This document shows, piece by piece, positions 46,354 through 56,476 of a DNA stretch of 64,000 nt (position 1 is the first letter of the stretch; each line of letters begins with the position of its first letter). The notes beneath the pieces are model-generated. The model ran no database searches. It had not been told where the DNA came from and was given only the letters and a program-made list of their open reading frames with translations. The position numbers were made by a program, and so were the translations under genes. Source of the DNA: Rana temporaria (Eukaryota > Chordata > Amphibia > Anura > Ranidae); contig NC_053490.1 of assembly GCF_905171775.1 (NCBI RefSeq), positions 159,129,969 to 159,193,968 on the forward strand, given 5' to 3'.

Positions 46354-46438
<85 letters not shown>
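46332..46438. repeat. (TA)n microsatellite
   Basis: About 80 uninterrupted bases of TA (46357-46438) after imperfect gtatata text. The hAT at 46440 inserted at its edge. Confidence 0.95.
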
Positions 46439-46439
<1 letters not shown>

Positions 46440-47924
46440 CAGTGTTGCCAACCGTACATAAAATTACGGACAGTTCGTTAAAACAAGACACTTTTTCCCT
46501 GTACGTAAAAGTCCGTAGTAAGGGAAAAGTGCCAGTAAATATGGCGGCGATTGGCTCGGGTCAGAACTGTGCATGTGCAATTCCGGAAATCCCCTGAGAA
46601 GATCCGAATCTGAGCTGCTGAGTCTGACATCTGCATAGCCTCTGCCCAGCCCACCTGCCGCGCAGCCAATGATCTCAGCGCATTTTCGCGCCAACACCGC
46701 GGACAGCTTTAAAAACAGTCAGGCAGGAGTAGACTCGTGGAGTTAAGAGCAGACATCGTAGCGCGTGAGAGCTAAGTGGCGGGATTCTGGAGCCTTCGTT
46801 ACCAGTCGGGACCACACAGCACACATACCCCCACCAGACCGGAGCAACGGACGGACCCCTGCCAGTGCCTGCCCGACTGAGTGTGGACTGTGGAGCCTGC
46901 TGGCTGCTGCCCGCCGTGCCCAATGTGTCTCTTTGGTCACGGTGACCCTGGTGAGTCCAGCAGACTAGTCTTGTAGTCGGAGAGACAGACTGACAGTCAG
47001 TGACGTGTGACAGCACAGTGTGGCGTGTGACTGAGGCACTGCTCCCTGGAGATCAGCAATCAGTGCAAAAACAGCTGTGACACTGACAGCTAGGCAGGTA
47101 CTGGGAGTGACGTCATCACCACACCCCTTGCCCTCCCCTGCTTGCTATGTAAAGCATGTGTTGTATGCACTGGCTGAGCCTGCAATGTGAGTACTCTGCC
47201 CTCTGGGCATCATCATCACCCGTTTCTGCTGCCATGCTTCTGGCTCCCCTCTGATCTCCCCTTTCTCCCTGTCCACCTCTTTTCTTCTTCTTCTTCTTCT
47301 TCTACCACCATCTCTGTCTTAGTGACTGCTCACATGCATGTTAAAGCAGTGCTGTCTGCTTCTATAAAAAAGCATGCCAAAACAGGGGCTAGGGCTGACA
47401 CATTACTAGCTGTCATGCAAGGAAGAGGCACTGGGAGACTCTCTAGGAAACCTGTAGCCAGAGAACCAGGCACAGTGCCATGGCTGATCTGAGATAGCTA
47501 GTTGCCTGGTGTATTCTGAAATTCACTTTGGTTTGACTTGCACAGTGCCTCAGAGAATTGAAGCCAGAGACAGCCAGGCAGCCAACATTTTCAGGTCTTG
47601 GTGAGTAATGACAGGGCTTGCAGTGCCCAGCCAGATGCATTGAATTTACTAAGACTAGAGCAGCTGTGTATGGCGGGAAAATGCGCTGACTTCATTGGCT
47701 GCGTGGCGGGTGGGCTGGGCAGAGGCTGTGCAGGAGTCAGACTTGGCGGCTCAGGATCGGATCTTCTCGGGTATTTCCAGAATTGCGTATGTGCAGTTCT
47801 GACCCCTAGCCAATCGCCGCCATTTTTACTGGCACCTTTCCCTTACTACGGACTTGCGTACAAGGAAAAAGTGCCTTGTTTTAACGAACTGTCTGTAGTT
47901 CTACGTACGGTTGGCAACACTGTC

Positions 47925-48170
47925 CTGTACCATGTCTGCAGTCTCTGACCATCTCCTGTACCATGTCTGCAGTCTCTTAACTATATTCTGTATCATGTCT
48001 GTAGTCTCTGACTATCTATTGTATCATGTCTCCAGTCTCTGACCATCTGTTGTACCATGTCTCCAATCTCTGACCATCTGTTGTACCATGTCTCCAGTCT
48101 CTGACCATCTGTTGTACCATGTCTCCAGTCTCTGACCATCTCATCTTTTATCATGTCTGCAGTCTCTGAG
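47925..48170 (+). repeat. 31-bp minisatellite
   Basis: About eight units of accatgtctgcagtctctga then ccatctcctgt. Confidence 0.9.
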
Positions 48171-48779
48171 GGGGAGCCAGTAGAGGAGTCAAGAGTGGGA
48201 GCGCCGCCAGATTGGGGATCACAAGAGAAGTCAGAGGTGTGTGGACTGTGTAGCGGAGACTATCAGATAAAAACCAGAGCCGCCAAGCTGGAGTTGCCTG
48301 GCTGAGCCCTGCACGGTGCATCTGAAAGGAGGTCAGTCTGAGGAGGGGTCACTGATGTAAGGGGGGGGGGGGGTGAACACAATAATGTAAGGGGGCTCTG
48401 AAATAAAGGTTAACCCTTATATCAGTAACCCACATTACCTTTCTGTATTCACTCTGCGGAAGGTAATCTCTGGTCACCAGAGTTCCCCCCTCATTAGAGT
48501 TCCAAATGTTCCCCTTTACATCAGAGTCTGCAGGATTTCCTCTTATAGTGCAAGGGAGCCCCCCTTACATCAGCGTTCGCCCTTAGATCGTGATCTGTGG
48601 CATCGTCCTTTACATCAAGGTTCGCAGAGTTCTCCCTTGCACTGTAATGAGGAATTCTGTGCTGGCTGTGTTATATTAACCTGACCTTCATGTAAATAGA
48701 GAAATTTGTTTTTTGACTTTTGTTTAACTTAAACACATTGCTAATAGCACTAGCAAAATGTTTATAGTTTAAATTCTAT

Positions 48780-49445
48780 GGGCCAGATCCTCAAAAGGGA
48801 TACGCCAGCGTATCTACTGATACGCCGTCGTATCCCTGTTTCTATCTTTGGAACTGATCCACAGAATCAGTTTCCAAAAGATAGGCAGAAGATCCGACAT
48901 GTGTAAGGGACTTACACTGCCGGATCTTAGGATGCAGTACCACATCCGCCGCTGGGGGCATTTCGAGTCGAAATGCCGCTTCGGGTATGCAAATTAGCAC
49001 TTACGGAGATCCACAAAGCTTTTACGCTTCGTTTTTTCTCCGTAAGTATTAAGTTGCATGTGTAAAATTAGGGCTGCTTTTACAAAGTGTAAACTGTTTA
49101 CACCTTGTAAAAGTAGACCCTTCTTACCCGCGACACTGTTACCCGCGACGCAACTTTTTTTACCCGGCGCGATTCACAAAACTCGGCGTAACGTAAAACC
49201 GCGCTATGCACGTCGGGAAAATGACGTCGTGAGCATGCGCAGTACGTCCGGCGCAGGAGCGCGCCTAATTTAAATGGGACTCGCCCCATGAAAATAGGAA
49301 CGCCTTGCGCCGGACGGATTTAAGTTACACAGCCGAAAATTTCTAGGTAAGTGCTTTGTGGATCGGGCACTTAGGTAGAAATTTTGCGGCAGTGTAACTT
49401 AAATCAGAATATTTAAGTTACGGCGGCTCTTTGTGGATCTGGCCC
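48780..49445. mobile_element. Harbinger-like MITE nested in hAT 3
   Basis: Inverted ends gggccagatcc and ggatctggccc with subterminal tacgccagcgtatc and cggcgtaac-type words, as in 178-977. Flanks tat and ttt, the same pair as that MITE. No coding sequence. Confidence 0.7.
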
Positions 49446-49652
49446 TTTGAGTTGCACAGTTTAGCACCAAAAACAGCCATTTTAGGTGCTTTTTTGAAGT
49501 GCCAGTAAAAAATTGGTGGTGTTCGTAATTTTTAGGCATCTTGCCAGTAAATTTCACTTGGGGGGGGGGTTGGCAACACTGATATGTAGTACAAGGTATA
49601 CAATTGCAACTCAAGTAATACTGTATTGTAATTGAATGTTATTAAAAATTAC

Positions 49653-50365
49653 TAGGGTTGTCCCGATACCGATACCAGTATCGGTATCGGGACCGATACT
49701 CCTGCAAATGCCCCCGATGCCAGATCCGAAACTACACCCCCCCGCCGCCGTCGCATACCGCAATGCCCCCGCCGCCTATTTAATCAGCGTACGGGGAACA
49801 TTGCAGCTTTCATTTGAATAGCTGTATGTTCCCCGCCACGCCGCGTATAGACACTCCCCCTTGCTCGGGATTGGACAGGTGATCTGTCTATCAAAGTGCA
49901 GATCACCTGTCCAATCCCGAGCAAGGGGGAGTGTCTATACGCGGTGGGGAACAGACAGCTATTCAAATGAAAGCTGTAATGTTCCCCGCACGCTGATTAA
50001 CTAGGCGGCGGCGGCATCTAGGTATGGGGAGACATGGCTGCATATGTGGGGGAACATGGCTGCATATGTGGGGGGACATGGCTGCATATGTGGGGGGACA
50101 TGGCTGCATATGTGGGGGGACATGGCTGCATATGTGGGGGACATGGCTGCATATGTGGGGGACATGGCTGCATATGTGGGGGACATGGCTGCATCTGTGG
50201 GGGACATGGCTGCATCTGTGGGGGACATGGCTGCATTCTTGGGGGATATGGCTGCATTTGGGGACACATTTGAAAAAAGTATCGGTATTCGGTATCGGCG
50301 AGTACTTGAAAAAAAGTATCAGTACTTGTACTCGGTCCTAAAAAAGTGGAATCGGGACAACACTA
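49653..50365. mobile_element. hAT MITE with ccgataccgatac ends, copy 1
   Basis: Perfect duplication aaaattac (49645-49652, 50366-50373). Ends tagggttgtcccgatacc and gggacaacacta; subterminal repeats of the gtatcggtatcgg type. An inverted repeat (tgttccccgc, then gattggacaggtgatctg) spans about 49790-49990. Same family as 54544-55641. Confidence 0.92.
50025..50270 (+). repeat. 20-21 bp minisatellite gggggacatggctgcatatg
   Basis: About 12 tandem units inside the MITE. Repeats are directly adjacent with no spacers. Confidence 0.93.
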
Positions 50366-50373
50366 AAAATTAC

Positions 50374-51290
50374 CTTTCCTTTTCAATCTGCAGCTCTGTA
50401 ATTTTCTGTAAAATGCAAGGCAATTTATCTACCTGGAGGTATTCTATACACAGAATGTAGACAGAACACTAATGCCCTGTACACACGATCACTTTTCGGG
50501 ATGAAAAAAAATGTAATTTTTTATCATGAAAAAAAAAGTTTTTCCAACTTCATCATTAAAAATGATGTTGCCCACACACACCATTGTTTTTGAAAAATGA
50601 TGAACAAATTGACGGCACTCTAAAGGGGAAGTTCTATTCACCTTGAGGCTGCTTTTAGCTGGTTACTTGTTAGTAAAAGACGATTCGTGCTTTTTTGTCT
50701 GTTACAGCGTGATGAATGTGCTTACTCCATTATGAATGGTAGTTTTACCAGAACGAGCACTCCCGTCTCATAACTTGCTTCTGGGCATGTGCGGGTTTAA
50801 AACGTCGTTTTTGCCCACACACTATCATTTTTTACAACACGAAAAATTACATTTTCAAAAATGACATAAAAAATTGAAGCATGTTCGGATTTTTTTTTGT
50901 CGTTTTTCAGAAGACGGAAAATGACGTGAAGCCCACACACGATCATTTTAAATGACAGTTTTAAAAATGTCATTTTATTTCATGACAAAAAGTGATCGTG
51001 TGTACGGGGCATAAGATACAAGTCAGATTTCAGGCATCCCCTGCAACAAAAATTTAATTTTTGGTGAGATATTTCCATTTCGAAATCACGTCTAAAGGGA
51101 TGCAGATTATGCACTTTTCCTCATTAGAAACCTGCAGGTGCAGCAGCTGTTTGACAATTATGAAACCACTCCCATTATACTCACTCAGTCAGCCCATGGG
51201 CACAGACAAACTCACAGGGATTTTTTCAGAATACCAGAAATTAGGGATCTGCAACAAAGTTTATTAAAATCCTTGTAATATACATAGATC
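50374..51290 (+). repeat. Dispersed repeat (family B) hosting two MITEs
   Basis: 50374-50472 and 51012-51290 correspond, inverted, to 63480-63790 (shared phrases include aggtaattttttag-like text, tttctgtaaaatgcaa and agcagctgtttgacaatta). The hAT MITE lies at its left and a Harbinger MITE inside. Confidence 0.6.
50473..51011. mobile_element. Harbinger-type MITE (tgccctgtacacacgatcac)
   Basis: TAA on both sides (50470-50472, 51012-51014). Ends tgccctgtacacacgatcac and gtgatcgtgtgtacggggca are inverted with one mismatch. Aaaatgaca-type words are inverted around the middle. TWA duplication is the Harbinger signature. Confidence 0.82.
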
Positions 51291-52045
51291 ACTCAGAAGG
51301 GAATGTTTTTTTCTCAACTCAAGTGGAGTTACTCTTTAGGTATTTGATTTTTTAATAAGAACCTACATTTTTTTTTTTTTTTTTTTTTTGCCCGAGAGCA
51401 ATTTTGCATGGCTTCTCAAAGTGTAATTCAGACAAATGTCCATTGTGTTAACATTTGTGGAATAAGCTGAACTGTGGCACAATGATTACTACTGTATTAC
51501 AAAATCTGATTCTTTTAGAAAATTGAAAATATTGGAGGTTAATTTAATTGGCTTAAATGGAAAGAATAAAAAAGTCGAGTAACTTGTTTCCTTATTAACA
51601 TAAGTGTGTTCTAGTTCTTAATTACATCTAATTCTAAACTATAAGGAACTAATCATCCTCTGCTTCTTACCTACTTAGTTAATGATCATATAATTACTAC
51701 TTCAAGAAAGAAACGAAAAGATAAGAGACAATTAAAAAATGTTATGAACCTTTAAAAATAAAGATAACAGGAAAGTAATAAAAAATCCATAAACATGTTA
51801 TGATATGACAACATGCTGATTTGAAATTATGCTCTGTAATAGGGGTGAGTGCACCAAGTAAAGCTTGTTTTATTAAGGCCAAATTTCAAGCTTTTTCTTT
51901 AAATGGGCAGGGGTTTCTAGGCTCTGCCATGGGAGACATGAACCAATGCATTTTTTTTTTAAATCCCATTCAACAGGGAACTGGTCTTTTAAAAGGCGAC
52001 ATTATGAATACACTGTTCTTTTGAAAAATGTGCTTGGGGGACACC
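51291..52045. other. Unassigned AT-rich spacer
   Basis: Includes a T-run at 51370-51390. No gene found. Confidence 0.4.
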
Positions 52046-52049
52046 TTAA

Positions 52050-52923
52050 CCATTTCAATACAGGGCACTTTCACCCCCTTCCTGCCCAATCTAATTTTCA
52101 GTTTTCAGCGCAGGCACATTTTGAATGACAATTGCGCGGTCATGCAATACTGTACCCAAACAAAACTTGTATCACTTTTTTTCCCACAAATCAAGCTTTC
52201 TTTTGGTGGTATTTGATCACCACTGGGATTTTTCTTTTTTGCGCTACAAATAAAAAAAGACCGAACATTTTGAAAAAATAAAATAAAAAATGATAGATGG
52301 CACTGATAGGCAGCACTGATCAGGAGGCACTGGCAGGCATCACTGAGGGGAACAGAGTGCCAACCTTAATGGGCACTGATTGATATCCCTGGTGGGCTCT
52401 AGTGGGCATAGAACAAAAGAGAAAATATTTGGACAGCCGCACTCCTGGAAGAAATTCCTGAATGGTCCTTTATTGGTAAAATGGAATACACTACAATCCA
52501 CAGCAAAAAAAATGAAAACGGGGTACACAGCTGATGTTTCACACTGGTACTTAGTGCCACTCATAGTGGGCATACCTGGTGGTCTGCAGTGGGCATCCCT
52601 GGCGTCTCCATTAGGCATCCCTGGTGGTCTCTATTGGGCATCCTCGAGGGATCTGCACTGATAATCAATGCACTGATTATCAGAGCAGACCCCCCTCTAT
52701 AAGGAGAGCTGATGATCAGCTCTCCTCTAATTGCGCCTTTTTTTCCAATTTTTTTTAGTTTGTTTAGCAAAAAAAAAAAAAAAAAAAAAAAGACACCAGT
52801 GGTGATAAAATACCACCAAAAGAAAGCTCTATTTGTTGGAAGAAAATGATAACGTGCAACAGCACTGAGGGTTGAAAATTGTCCTGAGTAGGAAGGAGGT
52901 TAAAGTGCCCTGTATTGAAGTGG
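52050..52923. mobile_element. TTAA-flanked element with nested Penelope tail
   Basis: TTAA at 52046-52049 and 52924-52927; ends ccatttcaatacagggcact and agtgccctgtattgaagtgg are inverted. Internal sequence (gcgcggtcatgcaatac, ttttggtggtatttgatcac, and taccaccaaaagaaagctct inverted) matches 28639-29869 and 37857-38772. Confidence 0.85.
52411..52564 (-). mobile_element. 154-bp Penelope 3' tail
   Basis: Ten-base duplication agtgggcata (52401-52410, 52565-52574). Minus strand: a hammerhead-derived motif (52528-52563, TGAGTGG...GTGAAACATCAGC), an AATAAAG near the middle, then GAGTGCGGCTGTCCA and the end. Severely 5' truncated, with no coding sequence. Confidence 0.78.
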
Positions 52924-52927
52924 TTAA

Positions 52928-53990
52928 AAATCCTGCATGCTGCATTTTTGATACAGTAAAAAAGAGCACGAAAACCCCCCCCCCTTGGAAAATTTATGGA
53001 CGCATAAAGAATTCATCAGAATGCATACAAAAACAAACCCATCATTGCTTTTTTGGTGCATTGTTTGAGTCACGTATCCTTTTTTTTGTCAGGTGCAAAA
53101 TGCACTGGAAACACAGCAAAAACTCTGAAAAATATATATGAGTTTTCACCACAAGTGAAGCTAAAGGAAGGTCTGTAGCAGATTGCCATTAACACAATGC
53201 ACACTTATTGTATTCACATTTGTATGTTATGCTAAGAATTCTCACAAACTTTTTGTTCTACTGCTAAAGTGGTTGTAAACCCATTCATGAAATTTGACCT
53301 AAGCACATATATCTGTAGTGTTTACTTATCTCTCCAAAGCTCTAATTGCTGTTTCTCTCCGGTGCTATGTTCCTCTGTTATCAACCCAAATCCCTTCTGA
53401 CAAGCTCTCTGTTGTGTTGGGGAAGGAGCTTAGAGGGAGCTTGTCTATTCAGACTACAGCTCTGCATGTTCCTTCGCTCCTCTGTCTATGTGGAGGGTGT
53501 ACGATATCACGCACTGGACACACGAATAGCTGTATCTAGTGGCCATGTTGTTTGAAAACCGTACAGCAGCCATGACAGCTTAGCTAACAGTGTAAGCAGT
53601 AGAAATGAACTCACTCCCTCCTCCCTTAGTCTCAGGAATCCATAGGCTTAATACTTCAAAGAGTTGTTATCTCAGCAGAGAAGAAGAACCACGCTAGGTT
53701 TGATAATGTCGCCTGGCAGGGTTCCTGGCCTGTCGTAAAACTGTCACCCTCTCACCTCAGAGAATCAGCAGACCCCGGTCGTAAATGCCTTAGTACCCAT
53801 AAAAGCTTAAACTGTGGAATAAGTATGAAAGTTCAACATATTTCATAACTTCCAAATAAGAAATCGCAAAGCCATAATAGGGACATATTTAGTTTCCTGA
53901 AATTTGTAACGTTTCAAGCCCAGACATTAATATGATAGGTTATATGGAAGGCCCCTGGCCCCTTTATTCATCCTAGGTAAACTAGAAATG
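52928..53990. other. Dispersed repeat half and spacer
   Basis: From 53271 (taaagtggttgtaaaccc) the text resembles the head of a TTAA-type repeat; the other end is not found. No gene. Confidence 0.4.
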
Positions 53991-54543
53991 GCAAACTTGT
54001 CTTGTTTCGACTTTTCTTAAAGCAAATATCACGCTGAACAATAACATGGATATTGTTAGTCTGTAAAGATTAGAGCTGCAGAAATATGAATATGTATCAC
54101 AAAGTGTACCTGGGATATGGGCATTAGAGATGGCCTGGCGGTTCTCCCGGTGATCGTTTCGCGGCGATCTTTGCTCGTTCGCGGTTCGCCGAACAGGCGG
54201 ACATCTGGCGATATTTGCGGCGGTCTGCCATTTTACATTGAGAAGAACTTTGACCCATGACACATCCATCAGGTGGTACAGGAAAGCCAATTGAGACATT
54301 TCAGCACATGGACATACCCCCTACCCTTTAAATAGACCTGATCTGGTGGCCATTTTACATTCTGCTTTTTGTCAGTGTAGGGAGAGGTTGCTGTGTTGTG
54401 TGGAGCAGGGACAGGCTGTCGTACTAGTGACACAAATCCTTAGCTAACAGGTCCACAAGAGTCCTTTTAAGGACTGGTATAGGTGTACTATTGTTTGGTG
54501 TGCAGTATATAGGGGTGTAATACACTTATAATATACTTTCTAA

Positions 54544-55641
54544 TAGGGTTGTCCCGATACCACTTTTTTGAGACCGAGTACAAGTACCGATACTTTTTTT
54601 CAAGTACTCGCCGATACCGAATACCGATACTTTTTTTATATGTCATGTGACAGTATTTTTTTTTTTTCACTATTTTTTTTTTTTTTTTTTACAGTGATTT
54701 TTTTATTTATTTATTTTTTAGGGGGGGGGGGTGAATTGTCAGTGTGTTTTTTTTTTTATTTATTTTTTTACATTTTATTTTTATTTATTTTTTAATATTT
54801 ATTGCAATTTTTTTTTTTTTTAATCAGCCCTGTTGGGGGGCTTTGGTGAGATTTCAGGGGTCTTAACAGACCTCTGGCATCTCCCCTTTAAGACAGAGAA
54901 AGGGACTAGGGAAACAGATTCCCCAGTCCCTTTCTCAGCAGCTGAAATGAATGGAGGGAAGCTCCTCCATTCATAAACTGAAGCATCGTAAACACAGGAG
55001 GTTACGATGCTCAGTTATATGAATGGACAGAGTCGGTGGGGGGAGGAGGAAAGAACTGCACGGACGGACGGGGGGGGGGGGGGAGGAGGAAAGAACTGCA
55101 CGGACGGACGGGGGGGGGGGAGGAGGAAAAAACTGCACGGACGGGGGGGGAGGAGGAAAGAACTGCACGGACGGACGGACGGGGGGGGGGGGGAAGGAGG
55201 AAAGAACTGCACGGACGGACGGGGGGAAGGAGGAAAGAACTGCACGGACGGGGGGGGGAAGGAGGAAAGAACTGCACGGACGGACGGGGGGGGGGGGGGG
55301 AGGAGGAAAGAACTGCACGGACGGGGGGGGGAAGGAGGAAAGAACTGCACGGACGGGGGGGGCGGGGAGAGAACGACACGGACGGGGGAAGGGAAGGAGA
55401 GAGAGCGGCACAGACGGACGGGGGGAGGAGAGAGAACGGCACTAACGGACAGGGGGAGGTGAGAGAGCAGCACGGACAGGGGAAGTCAACAGCACGGGGG
55501 GAGAGAAGATTTGCAACTCCCCTGCCTGCCCGCCCAAGTATCGGGTGAAGCATCGGGAGCATTTCCCCGAGTACAAGTACTCGGGAAATGCTCGGTATCG
55601 GTCCCGATACCGATACTAGTATCGGTATCGGGACATCCCTA
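54544..55641. mobile_element. hAT MITE with ccgataccgatac ends, copy 2
   Basis: Perfect duplication ctttctaa (54536-54543, 55642-55649). Ends tagggttgtcccgatacc and gtatcgggacatcccta. Inserted in the leader of hAT 2. T-rich at the left, with a G-rich minisatellite in the middle. Confidence 0.92.
55035..55490 (+). repeat. G-rich minisatellite
   Basis: About ten to twelve units of gaggaaagaactgcacggac followed by an optional ggac and a run of 4 to 13 G residues. One strand could form G-quadruplexes. Gly/Arg-rich and Pro-rich long frames here are artefacts. Confidence 0.93.
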
Positions 55642-55649
55642 CTTTCTAA

Positions 55650-56476
55650 CATAGAAAGCATATTATAGTGGATTTGTATTGTGCACTGTGCAGCATTGTG
55701 ACAGGTGTATTTGGGTACTGCAGAATATTTTTCTCTGTTTTGCTGCGTTACCTCTTGCTACACACGGTGACAAACGATACTGGAAAAAAAGTTTTATAAC
55801 TGGTGTGATACATTCTGCTTTTTGTCAGTGTAGGGAGAGGATGCTGTGTGGAGCAGGGACAGACTGTAGTGACACAAATCGTTAGCTAACAGGTCCACAA
55901 AAGTCCTTTTAAGGACTGGTATAGGTGTACTATTGTTTGGTGTGCAGTATATAGGGGTGTAATACACTTATAATATACTCTAATATAGAAAGCATATTAT
56001 AGTGGATTTGTATTGTGCAGCATTGTGACTGGTATTTGGGTACTGCAGGATTTTTGCCTCTTTCGCTGCATTATCTCTGCTATACAGATTGACAACATTT
56101 CCTGAAAAAAAGTTTTATAACTGGTGCGATAAACCAGTGACCCCCCAAAACGTCAGATTGAAGCGGGTGTTATATAAAAAATATACTTACATAATAGTGT
56201 TTTTGGGTACTGCAGAATTTTTGCTTTAACTCTGCTACACACAGTGACAAACGTTACTGTAAAACAAGTTTTATAACTGGTGCAATAAACCAGTGACCCC
56301 CCAAAACGACAGATTGAAGCAGGGTGTTATATAAAAATATACTTTCATAATAGTGTATTTGGGTGCTGCAGAATTTATTTTTTCTGTTTTGCTGCAGATT
56401 GAAGCGGGGTGTTATATACCTTCTTCCACATATCCTGCGCTTCTCTAAAGACTTTTGTCACAGGGTCATTTAAAAA
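55650..56476 (+). repeat. Leader repeats of hAT 2
   Basis: Repeated blocks of roughly 130-400 bp: taatacacttataatatact and aaaaaagttttataactgg recur (about 54400-54540, 55790-55980, 56100-56340). Confidence 0.75.

Larger units (their letters stand above)
46440..49581. mobile_element. hAT element 3 (cagtgttgccaacc ends)
   Basis: Ends cagtgttgccaacc and ggttggcaacactg; flanks atatatag (46432-46439) and atatgtag (49582-49589) match at seven of eight bases. A second inverted terminus lies internally at about 47905-47923, and 46440-46690 is inverted against 47660-47923. Holds a 31-bp minisatellite and a Harbinger-like MITE. No transposase domain recognised. Confidence 0.78.

Noticed and set aside
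47905..47923. Internal ggttggcaacactg as the true right end of hAT 3
   Set aside because: The following bases (tcctgtac) do not match the left flank atatatag, while the distal end at 49581 is followed by atatgtag.
50001..50460. Regular short repeats that could look like a CRISPR array
   Set aside because: Units are directly adjacent without spacers, lie inside a hAT MITE in a eukaryotic genome, and are an ordinary minisatellite.
55007..55661. Proline-rich and glycine/arginine-rich open frames up to 216 codons
   Set aside because: Produced by the G-rich minisatellite in three frames on both strands; no independent codon signal.
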